Below, piece after piece: positions 22,373 to 30,633 of a stretch of 64,000 nucleotides of DNA (position 1 is the stretch's first letter; the number at the start of each line of letters is the position of its first letter). Made by a program: the position numbers and the translations under genes. The notes below the pieces were generated by a model that was not told where the DNA came from, made no database searches, and saw nothing but the letters and a program-made list of their open reading frames with translations. Location of the stretch: positions 787,454-851,453 of the forward strand of contig NZ_CP030085.1 in NCBI RefSeq assembly GCF_003261235.1, read 5' to 3'. This DNA comes from Polynucleobacter paneuropaeus. GTDB taxonomy: Bacteria > Pseudomonadota > Gammaproteobacteria > Burkholderiales > Burkholderiaceae.

Positions 22373-23167
22373 GTGAGTAAATTAATGATCCTTTATAGTG
22401 CCCCTCCATCTTATTATTCAATGATTGGTCGTTTGGCGTTAAATGCAGCGCAGATATCATTTGAAAATCATCATATGGATATTCATGTACGTAAGGAGCA
22501 ACTTGCCCCTTGGTATATTGCGCTTAACCCCCACATGACTGTACCTACTTTAGTGGATGGCAAAACGATCTTGATTGATAGTCAAGATATCTTGCGCTTA
22601 GCAGCAACCCAAGCGGGCAATCAATGGCTTGATATTGATCTCAATCTAAGCCCTCAAATTGAGGCAGTAGTGAAAGCACACTATGCAATCCCGATTGAAC
22701 GCTTGACCTTTTGTAAGGCAATGCTTCATTTACCAATCTTGAAGTTTATTTTTCCACGCGCATTGGGCGGCATCATTAAGGGTCTTCAGGCTCAACTTGC
22801 AACAGCAAAAGATCCTGCTGCAGTCCAAGCAAAGATTACTTTGAACCAATCGCGGATTGCTTACTTTACTCAAGGCGCTAGCTTAAAGGAGAAGATGACA
22901 TTAGAGCGTAATCGAGTGAGCGCCTATTTAGATCAATTACCAACTCTAGGCAATTTCTTATTTGGCGATAAACCTAGCTCGGCTGATATTGTTACGGCTG
23001 TTTTATTTGGACGCCTAAAAATGATTGGTGAGTATGCCTTGGTTACCAATCATGCTCGAGGACTTGTTTTAGACCAGTGGTTTAGCCGCATGCAACAACA
23101 GACCGCTTTTCAAAAATCTGACATCTGGCTGCGCTTTCAATGGTGGCGCATTTTGCTTAGAGGCTAA
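22373..23167 (+). CDS. Glutathione S-transferase-like protein
   Basis: A 264-residue protein. The N-terminal thioredoxin-like domain has ILYSAPPSYYSMIGRLALNAA, the cis-Pro segment ALNPHMTVPTLVDG, and IDSQDILRLAA (glutathione-binding Ser-Gln equivalent DSQD). The all-helical C-terminal half includes FGDKPSSADIVTAVLFGRL, matching the GST N-capping motif (S-x2-D). The start is GTG 22373 or ATG 22385; neither has a clear ribosome-binding site. The gene sits alone between repeat copies 3 and 4, and its stop is 9 bp before the copy 4 hairpin, so gene and repeat together look like a cassette. Substrate unknown. Confidence 0.8.
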   Translation: MSKLMILYSAPPSYYSMIGRLALNAAQISFENHHMDIHVRKEQLAPWYIALNPHMTVPTLVDGKTILIDSQDILRLAATQAGNQWLDIDLNLSPQIEAVVKAHYAIPIERLTFCKAMLHLPILKFIFPRALGGIIKGLQAQLATAKDPAAVQAKITLNQSRIAYFTQGASLKEKMTLERNRVSAYLDQLPTLGNFLFGDKPSSADIVTAVLFGRLKMIGEYALVTNHARGLVLDQWFSRMQQQTAFQKSDIWLRFQWWRILLRG

Positions 23168-23176
23168 AAGACGGTG

Positions 23177-23390
23177 TTTGTCGGTTTACCCGACAAATTA
23201 GATGTCTGACCATCCAACCGCCTGCCAATGCCATTCAAGATCCAAGGCATTCCACCTAACCCCACGATTCTCGATGCCTACTGGACACCAAAAGCCAACA
23301 CCTCGATACCATTGTTTAACTAGTTGTTTTAGCTCATTTTTAAAGCTTCTAAGGCGTAGGTCGCACGTTCGAATCTTGCTGGGCAGGCCA
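23177..23390 (+). repeat. tRNA-Arg-derived dispersed repeat, copy 4
   Basis: Full-length copy with the hairpin TTTGTCGG / CCGACAAA (23177-23197), CCGCCTGCCAATGCCA, GCCTACTGGACACC, GTTTAACTAGTTGTTTTAGC (as in copy 1) and the tRNA-Arg-like 3' half. One T-stem base is changed (AATCTTGC for AATCGTGC), which would break tRNA folding. The 80 bp after it lead into the alkaline phosphatase gene. Confidence 0.85.
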
Positions 23391-23472
23391 CCAATTCACC
23401 CTGTCATATTTCAGTCACATTAATAGCTGAAAGTTAGCCCAATTGCTTTTTCTATCTCAAAATGGCCACTCT

Positions 23473-25218
23473 ATGAACATTTCAACTGTATTGAAGTTCG
23501 CCCTTACTGCATTAGTGCTCACCCAAGCCTTGGCTATCCATGCGGCAACGATCTACCCAATTAACGATGCCGCTATTTTATTGGGCTCTAAATTTGATAT
23601 CAAGGTGGAGTTCAATACGGTTGTGCCAGCTGACGATATACAACTCACAGTCAATGGCGCTCCAATCAAGAGTATGGTTTCGGTTCCTGCACAATACATT
23701 GCCAATGAGAACGGTAAAGGCAGCTCAATTATTTATCGTGATGTTCAACTCAAGCAGGCTGGTAAGTTGATGATTGACGCTAGAGCAGGTGACGAGGTCG
23801 CTAAGGTTACATGGGATGTGTATGCAAGTGGTCCACGTAAGGTTAAAAACGTCATTCTCTTTATTGGCGACGGTATGACTATCGCCAATAGGACGGCAGC
23901 CCGCGTTCTTTCTAAAGGAATTACCCAAGGTAAGTATCAAAACGTATTGTCATTTGACGATATGCCCAATACTGCTTTGATTGGAACCTCAGGCTCTGAC
24001 TCATTAATTACAGACTCGGCAAACTCCATGAGTGCCTATATGACTGGCCATAAAACAGCAGTCAATGCCATGGGAGTGTATGTATCTAGAGCTACTGATA
24101 ACTTAGCCCATCCAAAAGTGGAGACTCTGGCCGAGCTCATCAAGCGCAAAACAAAGATGTCCGTGGGCATTGTGTCTGATGCTGAGCTAGAGGATGCCAC
24201 CCCAGGTGCGGTCGTATCACACACACGACGTCGTGCCGATAAGCAATATATTGCCGACCAGCTATTGGCTAGCGGAGCAGAGGTCATTTTAGGTGGCGGT
24301 TCAGCTTACTTTTATCCCCAATCATCCAAAGGCTCAAAGCGTAAAGATGAGAACAATCTAGTCGATCAATTTAAGTTAAACGGTTATCAATTGGCATTTA
24401 CTAAACAAGAGTTAATGACTGAGGCACAAAATCCCGCAACCAAAAAACTCTTTGGCGTCTTTCATCCAGATAATATGGACGGATCTTTAGATCGATTCTT
24501 CCTAAAAAAGAATACCGTGATGGAATATCCCAACCAGCCTGATTTAACCCAAATGACTCAGGCTGCATTAGATGTGCTCTCAAAGAACCAGAATGGATTT
24601 TTCTTGATGGTCGAGGCTGCATTGATTGATAAGTTTAATCATCCCTTGGACTGGGAGCGAGCGGCTTTTGATACGATCATGCTCAGTAATGCGGTGCAGA
24701 TTGCAAAAGATTTTGCGAAGACCCATCCAGACACCTTAATTATTGTGACTCCGGATCATACGCATAGCGGCTCAATTAGCGGAGTAGTAAACGATGCTAA
24801 GCCAGGACCACTCAGAGAGAAGGTGGGAACTTATGCTGAGGCAGGCTATCCCAATTATCCAAAAGCCAATGTCGAGGGATATCCCAATCAGATTGATGTC
24901 TCCAAGCGCCTTGCCTTTTTCTATGGCAACTATCCTGACCATTACGAAACGATGCACCCTAAATTGGACGGCACCTTTGTACCTGCTATCAAATCAGCCG
25001 ACGGCACTTATGTAGCAAATCCTAAATATCTGCAACAACAAGAAGATGCGATTCATGTGGGCGGTAATCTGCCGGTCAATCAAGAGACTGGAGTTCATAC
25101 AGCGGACGATGCTGTACTCAATGCCACAGGCCCAAATTCAGATAAGTTCAAAGGCTTCATGGATAACACCAAAGTCTTTAAAGTTATGGTGGAAAGCTTG
25201 GGCCTAGGACAAAAATAA
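23473..25218 (+). CDS. Secreted alkaline phosphatase (PhoA superfamily)
   Basis: About 581 residues from the ATG at 23473, which begins a clean signal peptide (LKFALTALVLTQALAIHA). The frame also extends to 23443. An N-terminal Ig-like segment (about 25-125) comes before the phosphatase domain: NVILFIGDGMT (metal-binding Asp), SLITDSANSMSAYMTGHKT (nucleophile Ser in D-S-A), ELEDATPGAVVSHTRRR, MVEAALIDKFNHPLDW and VTPDHTHSG (metal-binding Asp/His). All expected zinc/magnesium ligands appear present. It would release phosphate from monoesters in the periplasm. No Pho box was identified. Convergent with the rhodanese gene, 3 bp apart. Confidence 0.9.
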   Translation: MNISTVLKFALTALVLTQALAIHAATIYPINDAAILLGSKFDIKVEFNTVVPADDIQLTVNGAPIKSMVSVPAQYIANENGKGSSIIYRDVQLKQAGKLMIDARAGDEVAKVTWDVYASGPRKVKNVILFIGDGMTIANRTAARVLSKGITQGKYQNVLSFDDMPNTALIGTSGSDSLITDSANSMSAYMTGHKTAVNAMGVYVSRATDNLAHPKVETLAELIKRKTKMSVGIVSDAELEDATPGAVVSHTRRRADKQYIADQLLASGAEVILGGGSAYFYPQSSKGSKRKDENNLVDQFKLNGYQLAFTKQELMTEAQNPATKKLFGVFHPDNMDGSLDRFFLKKNTVMEYPNQPDLTQMTQAALDVLSKNQNGFFLMVEAALIDKFNHPLDWERAAFDTIMLSNAVQIAKDFAKTHPDTLIIVTPDHTHSGSISGVVNDAKPGPLREKVGTYAEAGYPNYPKANVEGYPNQIDVSKRLAFFYGNYPDHYETMHPKLDGTFVPAIKSADGTYVANPKYLQQQEDAIHVGGNLPVNQETGVHTADDAVLNATGPNSDKFKGFMDNTKVFKVMVESLGLGQK

Positions 25219-25221
25219 TTC

Positions 25222-26805
25222 CTAGTGGGGATCCAAAACCCAAAAATGATGGGTCCCATCTTTACCTAGCTGCTCGACAAGACCGAATTCCCAATCGAGA
25301 TAGGCCTGCATTGATGCTTGGGTTGCATTGGTGCCCTCATAGGGGCGTTGATAGCGATCAATTGTGGGTGAGGCTAGATTCAATGGATCTGATTGCATTG
25401 CATAGCCTGCGTCACGCCACGCGCTATTGCCACCAGCCAAGACATAAACCGGGGTTTGCGTGAGGGCAGAAAATTCTGGAGCGGTGAAGATGGCCAGCTC
25501 GGCTGGGCTGCTCGTCAGAACATAGCGTTCTGCTTTGGGTAATTTAGCGAGCGCGTCTTTCAGTAAAGAGCGTAGCGCAAACCAGCTGCCTGGAATATGT
25601 CCTTTGGAATAATTCTTGTGCGTACTCAAATCGACTACAACCCCATTGGACTCACTAAGCCATTTTTGTAGAGTTTGAGCATCGACCTCTTGAGTTTTAG
25701 GAAGCGGGGGGAGAGTTAGGGCTGGCGTTCCTTTCTCAGTCAGATCACCATTTTCAATACCATCGAGCACATAAACGTCCCAGGCCATTTGCGCTAGCCA
25801 AGAGGCTGGCATATTGGCTCGCACCCCGCTGGGATCCACTAGAACAATGCGGGCGCCTCGAACGGGGGCATACATCTCCGTTTCTTGAACAAGCTGACCG
25901 CCGGGTACTGAACGAAAGCCTGGTAGATGGCCAGCTTCATATTCTTCTGGAGTGCGCGTATCAAAGAAATACGTGGTGCGATGAGATTGTGTTTGCCATT
26001 CTTTCAGATCAGATTTACTAGCACGTTTGACGTGGGCTCGATCAGCGACTTTTCTAGATTTATTAAGTGCCTCTTTCGCGGTTGCGGGACTGACATCAGA
26101 GAACTTGCGTGATTGACCATGGTCTAAGACCTGGTCTGCTAACTTCCAGCCAATCGTGCCATTCCGTAAGGCATGGACTTCATTGGGAATGCCCGCATTA
26201 ATGAGGGACTGAGTACCAATAATGCTCCGGGTTCGTCCAGCACAATTAACAATCACTTTGGTTTTAGGGTTGGGTGCAATTTCTGGAAGGCGAAGTACCA
26301 GCTCAGCTCCAGGCACGCTCATACCCGTCGGAATGCTCATGGTTTGATATTCATCAAAGCGACGCACATCTACGACTACAACATCTGCCTTTGAATCAAT
26401 GAGTTGCTTTACCTCTTGAGCAGATAGGGAAGGGGTATGGACCTTAGACTCGACTAACTCACCAAAGGATTTGCTGGGAACATTGACGTCACGAAACACT
26501 TCACCGCCAGAGCGCTTCCATTCTTTTACGCCACCAGCAAAGACAGATACATCGACATAGCCTAAAGCCATCAATTTACTGGCTGCTAATTGCGCATCGC
26601 CTTCACCATCATCTAGGGTCACAATTGCCACATCTCTACGAGGTAACTTGCTATAGGCATCGATTTCAATGCGAGAGAGCGGGAAGTTAGCTGCAAATAA
26701 GGGATGCTCTTGCGCATGAGGATCCTCCTCGCGGACATCTAGAAAAGCAATTTCTTCCTTATTAACTAACTTAGCTCTAACGAAGGCGTAATCTTTGGTA
26801 TTCAT
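25222..26805 (-). CDS. Four-domain rhodanese-like sulfurtransferase
   Basis: A 527-residue protein built of four rhodanese units. Unit 1 (about 1-110): EIAFLDVREED and ADVSVFAGGVKEW-type ending. Unit 2 (about 125-230): VVVVDVRRFDEYQTMSIPTG and the only catalytic loop with Cys, VNCAGRTRS. Unit 3 (about 265-365): YFFDTRTPEEYEAGHLPGF, with the loop Cys replaced (VDPSG). Unit 4 (about 385-495): VVVDLSTHKNYSKGHIPGS, with TSSPAE in place of Cys. So one active and three likely structural units. No signal peptide; cytoplasmic. It would move sulfane sulfur to an acceptor such as a thiol or cyanide. Confidence 0.88.
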   Translation of the reverse strand: MNTKDYAFVRAKLVNKEEIAFLDVREEDPHAQEHPLFAANFPLSRIEIDAYSKLPRRDVAIVTLDDGEGDAQLAASKLMALGYVDVSVFAGGVKEWKRSGGEVFRDVNVPSKSFGELVESKVHTPSLSAQEVKQLIDSKADVVVVDVRRFDEYQTMSIPTGMSVPGAELVLRLPEIAPNPKTKVIVNCAGRTRSIIGTQSLINAGIPNEVHALRNGTIGWKLADQVLDHGQSRKFSDVSPATAKEALNKSRKVADRAHVKRASKSDLKEWQTQSHRTTYFFDTRTPEEYEAGHLPGFRSVPGGQLVQETEMYAPVRGARIVLVDPSGVRANMPASWLAQMAWDVYVLDGIENGDLTEKGTPALTLPPLPKTQEVDAQTLQKWLSESNGVVVDLSTHKNYSKGHIPGSWFALRSLLKDALAKLPKAERYVLTSSPAELAIFTAPEFSALTQTPVYVLAGGNSAWRDAGYAMQSDPLNLASPTIDRYQRPYEGTNATQASMQAYLDWEFGLVEQLGKDGTHHFWVLDPH

Positions 26806-26916
26806 GGGCTGCGCAATAGGTCAACTGATCAAGTTCATGATCATGACATATTTTTTCGGGGAAATAAAAATACCCTAAATCAAGGCTTAGCTGAGCTGCA
26901 AATATCCAGTTTTAAC

Positions 26917-27081
26917 TCAATCAAAGTCACAATCATCGTCAAACATCTGATATTCCAGATGAATCTCTTTGCGAGTTTGGTGCTGCCAAATCAAACGATC
27001 TTTTAATAACTGGTATTTCAGTGAATCAGCATACTCATCAAAATAATCATCCGCTTGCTCAACGTAATGGTGGATCTTCAT
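26917..27081 (-). CDS. Small acidic protein of the R-L-I-W-Q-H type (54 residues)
   Basis: AGGAGG lies 5 bases before the second of two adjacent ATGs (27081), which I take as the start. The protein reads MKIHHYVEQADDYFDEYADS, then LKDRLIWQHQTRKEIHLEYQ and an Asp-rich end. It shares the RLIWQH-x-T-(K/R)-(K/R) core and acidic tail with the product of 8499-8672. Flanks (26806-26916, 27082-27294) show no other gene. Function unknown. Confidence 0.7.
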   Translation of the reverse strand: MKIHHYVEQADDYFDEYADSLKYQLLKDRLIWQHQTRKEIHLEYQMFDDDCDFD

Positions 27082-27294
27082 CATTACCTCCTCACTTTAG
27101 GTTTGTGACCTAAGGACTAGCAGAGCAATCTAATTAATATGGTGATGAATTATTTCGCTCCGTTTATCCATTAGTTGTGCGCAGTGTGAACAAGCCCAGA
27201 TGACCTGTCTATCAATCTGCTAAAAAAGATTGCAATTGATGTGCAAAAGCGACAGAATGATTCAGACTGAGAATAAAAAGCGGAGACTAAGACA

Positions 27295-27516
27295 ATGAAA
27301 CCCTTTTACATTGACTATCCTCAAGAAAAGATTGAGGGGCATCTACATGCTTATCAATGCGCTTTTTGCAAGATTCCCACTACTGAGATATTTGGACTAC
27401 TAGAGAATCATGGCAAGGACTGCAGCTATCGTATTCAGGCTGGTGGCTTTTCACACTCAGAACTCAAAAAGATTTCCCAAGTCATTGAGCCATCCCTTTC
27501 GGATGAGCTTGATTGA
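27295..27516 (+). CDS. Small putative zinc-binding protein
   Basis: A 73-residue protein with a C-x2-C pair (YQCAFCKIPTTEIFGLLENH) and a following H-x4-C (HGKDCSYR), a spacing that could bind one zinc ion. The rest is soluble (MKPFYIDYPQEKIEGHLHAY at the start). GCGGAG lies about 8 bases before the ATG. It stands 44 bp ahead of a lipoprotein gene. No family recognised. Confidence 0.6.
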   Translation: MKPFYIDYPQEKIEGHLHAYQCAFCKIPTTEIFGLLENHGKDCSYRIQAGGFSHSELKKISQVIEPSLSDELD

Positions 27517-27560
27517 CCTCAACCTTGTGACTTACTGCCTTTTCGTAAAATAGATCCACT

Positions 27561-27989
27561 ATGACAAAATATCTCGTCCCAACCCTGACATTCTCAACAC
27601 TGCTTGGCTTAACAGCCTGCACAAGTATGGATAAGCTTCAAGCAAGGTTGGAGGCTGACCCGCAATGCCCACCTGTCATGAATGCAAAGACGGGTGCCTT
27701 GATGCCTTGTCCAACTCCGCCCAAGGCGCAGCCCGCTGTGGTAACCCAGAAAAATGTGCAGCCTGCGAGCCCGCCTTCCAGTAATGCGACCCAAGCCCCA
27801 GCAAGCAATGCGAGTGGAACAACGTCCCCAAGCACACCGCAAAATAGTGAGAGCAATAAACCTCAGGCAAGCGTGAGTAATGCTGGATCCTCAGCTAAAG
27901 TCATATCACCGAGTCTGATGGCTAATCCCGAGTGCAAAGGGGTCTTACATCAAAAGACAGGCGCCTTGATGCCTTGCCCAAATCCCTAA
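27561..27989 (+). CDS. Lipoprotein with duplicated KTGALMPCP motif
   Basis: A 142-residue protein with a lipobox (LLGLTAC, Cys about 20). A first motif DPQCPPVMNAKTGALMPCP is followed by a long Pro/Ser/Thr/Ala linker (about 55-115), and then the motif again as NPECKGVLHQKTGALMPCP at the C-terminus. Each unit has two cysteines at the same spacing, so each may form a disulfide. Probably an envelope protein with two small binding units joined by a flexible arm. No family recognised. Confidence 0.7.
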   Translation: MTKYLVPTLTFSTLLGLTACTSMDKLQARLEADPQCPPVMNAKTGALMPCPTPPKAQPAVVTQKNVQPASPPSSNATQAPASNASGTTSPSTPQNSESNKPQASVSNAGSSAKVISPSLMANPECKGVLHQKTGALMPCPNP

Positions 27990-28010
27990 TACAGGGATAT
28001 TTCGAGAACT

Positions 28011-28283
28011 TTAGTTGTTAGCCAGGGCGAGGATTTGGTCAAGAGTGACATAGCCACGACCTTGGCTATCAATATAGCTAAAGTGAGCTGCAACCCGTGG
28101 CATGCCCGCTTGAGCTTCTGCCAAAGTAAGCTTGCCATCATGATTCTTATCGGCCGCCTTAAATTTAGCGACAATCTCTTTGTCCTCAGCACTCATTTGC
28201 GTTTGAGCTTGGGCGGTGATTTGACCGCCTAGGCCCGCAAGCACAAAACTCACAGCAACAGCACGATGCAATAGCGTTTTCAT
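28011..28283 (-). CDS. Secreted EF-hand protein
   Basis: A 90-residue protein with a signal peptide (about 1-26, ending AQA) and a canonical EF-hand loop DKNHDGKLTLAE (about 45-56) for calcium. A second, degenerate one follows (DSQGRGYVTLDQ). Likely a small periplasmic calcium-binding protein. The gene starts 12 bp after the end of the lipoprotein gene at 28296 on the same strand, so they may share a transcript. Confidence 0.85.
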   Translation of the reverse strand: MKTLLHRAVAVSFVLAGLGGQITAQAQTQMSAEDKEIVAKFKAADKNHDGKLTLAEAQAGMPRVAAHFSYIDSQGRGYVTLDQILALANN

Positions 28284-28295
28284 GAGTTACCTTGC

Positions 28296-28970
28296 TTACT
28301 GTTTGGCAGATAACTGCAGTGCTTGACGAACCGCTTTCTTGGCCATCTCAGTAAACGAATCTACTGATCCCGATCCCGTTCTAAAGGATTCACCTTGAAT
28401 CGTAATCAAGCCTTCGCCGAGTAGCTGATTGGTTTGACTATCGGTAATTTTGTTCTCGATGACTAAAGCAGGGGTCTTGGCATTCATACCTGCTGCATAG
28501 GCTGCACCATTGACTGCTAAGCCAATTGGTGTGAAGTTCCAAGGCTGCAGGCTGTTGGCTGACATCTCGGCGCCGGTAATCCCAACCGATACTCGAGCAA
28601 CACCAGGACCTGGTTTTTGGACAATCGTGATATTGCTTTTGCCATTAATAGCATTCACCATCGAGGCTTGTAATGCAGCTTTTACTTGCTCCAGAGTTTG
28701 CGCAGAAACTTGTTGTGTTTGGGTTTGATTCAGATAAATAGGTGTCAAGATCACGCCAGTATATTTATTGGGATCGATATTGTTATCACGATAGCGCCAC
28801 ATCCGAATATCTTGTGGAGTATCTGGAACTACTTGCAATAATTTGTAATTCGGTAAGAAGCCAGACTCAGGCATTGGCTCTGATAAGTATTTAGAAGTAT
28901 TGCTACATGCGCCGATTAATAGAACAGCTGGGATGAAGTAGCAGAGTGAGAGTAGATTGCGGCGGTTCAT
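28296..28970 (-). CDS. DUF3313-type lipoprotein
   Basis: A 224-residue lipoprotein with lipobox LLIGAC (Cys about 22). It contains YLSEPMPESGFLPNYKLLQV, MWRYRDNNIDPNKYTGVILT, RVSVGITGAEM and a closing FTEMAKKAVRQALQLSAK. The Y-x-G-x-L-x2-Y and 'RV...ITGAE' segments fit the DUF3313 family of envelope lipoproteins, whose role is not established. First gene of an apparent pair with the EF-hand gene. Confidence 0.8.
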   Translation of the reverse strand: MNRRNLLSLCYFIPAVLLIGACSNTSKYLSEPMPESGFLPNYKLLQVVPDTPQDIRMWRYRDNNIDPNKYTGVILTPIYLNQTQTQQVSAQTLEQVKAALQASMVNAINGKSNITIVQKPGPGVARVSVGITGAEMSANSLQPWNFTPIGLAVNGAAYAAGMNAKTPALVIENKITDSQTNQLLGEGLITIQGESFRTGSGSVDSFTEMAKKAVRQALQLSAKQ

Positions 28971-29055
28971 AAAATCTCCAGAGGGTGTATTTGATGTTTA
29001 TAACACCATTCAATGTAAGTAAATTGAATTGGGTGTTCGGTTTTGCATACCTAAA

Positions 29056-29859
29056 CTAGGGGGCCAGTTTTGGTAGCTTGATAGAGGTAGCCAAGCAAGG
29101 CATGACGATCTTAGGGTCGGTAGCCAGCAGCTTTTTATTCTTGCCAGGGTACTCGACCCTAGATAGTAAATCTCGGATCAGATTGAGGTGGGTGAGTTTT
29201 TTATCATTGGCATTAACCACCGTCCAGGGTGCATCAGGACTGGTAGTTTTCTCGAGCATCAGATCGCGCGCCACACTGTAGGCATGCCATTTCTTTTGCG
29301 CTTGCTGATCAATAGGACTGATCTTCCATTGCTTGAGGGGATCCTTGGCGCGATCGGCTAAACGACGTGCTTGCTCTACCTTATCAATATCAAGATAGTA
29401 TTTAAGGATCTGGATTCCAGATGCAACCAAAAGACTTTCAAAGTCATTGACCGACGCCATGAACTCCTTGTACTGCGCATCGGTACAGAATCCCATGACC
29501 TTCTCAACACCAGCACGGTTGTACCAGCTCCGATTGAAGATCACAAATTCACCTGCGCTCGGAAGTTCGGCTACGTAGCGCTGAAAGTACCACTCGCCTT
29601 CCTCACGGTCGCTTGGTTTACCAAGAGCGATCACATGGGTATCACGAGGGCTTAAGTTCTGGGTAATGCACTTGATCGTGCCATCTTTGCCGGCAGTATC
29701 CCTGCCTTCCAGAATCACTAAGAGTCGATCACCTTTGCTGATAATGCGCTTTTGCAGCTTGACGAGTTCGATTTGCAGCAGTCTAAGCTCTGCCTCGTAA
29801 GTCAACTCCTTTTTACTGATCTTGATAGGCTTGATTGCTGCAGCAGAGACTTTTTTCAA
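29056..29859 (-). CDS. ppk2: Polyphosphate kinase 2
   Basis: A 267-residue PPK2-family enzyme, which transfers phosphate between polyphosphate and nucleoside (di)phosphates. Motifs are Walker A LLVILEGRDTAGKDGTIK (about 45-62), the following LSPRDTHVIALGKPSDRE, YFQRYVAELPSAGEFVIFNR, and the Walker B/lid region SWYNRAGVEKVMGFC with later EQARRLADRAKDPLKQWK. One domain of ordinary length (class I-like). The start of this gene lies 3 bp after the stop of the histone H1-like gene, so the two are surely co-transcribed. Confidence 0.92.
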   Translation of the reverse strand: MKKVSAAAIKPIKISKKELTYEAELRLLQIELVKLQKRIISKGDRLLVILEGRDTAGKDGTIKCITQNLSPRDTHVIALGKPSDREEGEWYFQRYVAELPSAGEFVIFNRSWYNRAGVEKVMGFCTDAQYKEFMASVNDFESLLVASGIQILKYYLDIDKVEQARRLADRAKDPLKQWKISPIDQQAQKKWHAYSVARDLMLEKTTSPDAPWTVVNANDKKLTHLNLIRDLLSRVEYPGKNKKLLATDPKIVMPCLATSIKLPKLAP

Positions 29860-29862
29860 GAA

Positions 29863-30165
29863 CTATGAATTGCTGCTTGGAGTTGTTGTAGGAGTTACTG
29901 GCGCTACTTTCTTAGCAACAGTTTTCTTCTTGGCGGCAACTTTTCTCACTACCTTTTTAGCTGCTGCTTTTTTAGCAGGCGCTTTTTTAGTAACAGTCTT
30001 TTTAGCGGCAACTTTCTTAGCCGCTGTCTTTTTTACTGTCTTCTTAGCTGCGACTTTTTTAGCAGGTTTTACAGAAGCTTTATTCAGTTTCTTCACCACT
30101 TTTTCTTTAGCAACTTCTAATTTATGAAGTTTCTTGGTGAGCTTCTTAATCGTTTTCTTAGTCAT
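29863..30165 (-). CDS. Histone H1-like Lys/Ala-rich protein
   Basis: A 100-residue protein in which most of residues 30-88 are repeats of the type KKVAAKK, KKTVTKKAPAKK. It opens with MTKKTIKKLTKKLHKLEVAK, which may form a coiled coil, and ends in a short neutral Pro/Thr tail. It resembles bacterial H1/Hc-type nucleoid proteins that bind DNA or other polyanions. Being directly in front of ppk2 suggests that it could also bind polyphosphate; this is inference. Confidence 0.8.
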   Translation of the reverse strand: MTKKTIKKLTKKLHKLEVAKEKVVKKLNKASVKPAKKVAAKKTVKKTAAKKVAAKKTVTKKAPAKKAAAKKVVRKVAAKKKTVAKKVAPVTPTTTPSSNS

Positions 30166-30272
30166 GATGTTCCTTGTTTAATGGGACGCGCTCTGGTAAC
30201 AGGGCGGGGCTTAGGCTAATCCTACGATTTATTGCATAGGCTTTCAAGCTTTTATGACATCCATAAAGCAAA

Positions 30273-30300
30273 AAACCCTAGACTAGAAGTGCTAGGGTTT
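30273..30300. terminator. Rho-independent terminator, probably bidirectional
   Basis: Stem AAACCCTAG / CTAGGGTTT with a 10-base loop, flanked by A and T runs. It lies between two minus-strand genes (30321-30509 and the H1-like gene) and would end the upstream one. Confidence 0.85.
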
Positions 30301-30320
30301 TATTGACAGGGAAAAACTGC

Positions 30321-30509
30321 TTATTCAGGATGAAAATTATTACTGGCCATGAAGCTAATGGTGTGCTCGAATCCTAAAATGCGGATGTAACGCCAAGCAA
30401 TATCTCGATATTTGCTGTCCAAGTAGCCGATAGCAGTCTCGGGATCGCTTCTTTTAGCCAAATCAATTTGTTGTATTGCACGGGCCCAACGCTTGAGTCT
30501 TGTTGACAT
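30321..30509 (-). CDS. Hypothetical 62-residue protein
   Basis: I take the ATG at 30509 (MSTRLKRWARAIQQIDLAKR) because GGAGGTGA lies 6 bases before it; the frame extends to 30545. A helical, soluble protein: DPETAIGYLDSKYRDIAWRY and a final FMASNNFHPE. It ends just before the terminator at 30273-30300. No family recognised. Confidence 0.6.
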   Translation of the reverse strand: MSTRLKRWARAIQQIDLAKRSDPETAIGYLDSKYRDIAWRYIRILGFEHTISFMASNNFHPE

Positions 30510-30633
30510 ATTTGTCACCTCCATGCCTGATATAACGCCCCTCAAACCGGCAAAGATGACACAAATTGTAAAAAATCCTCAAAAATGGGCATTTTTCCCT
30601 CAAATAGGGCTTCTGATGCTAAAAAAACGGGAT

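Noticed and set aside
29822..30127. Plus-strand 101-residue Phe/Ala/Thr-rich frame
   Set aside because: It is the reverse complement of the Lys/Ala codon repeats of the H1-like gene.
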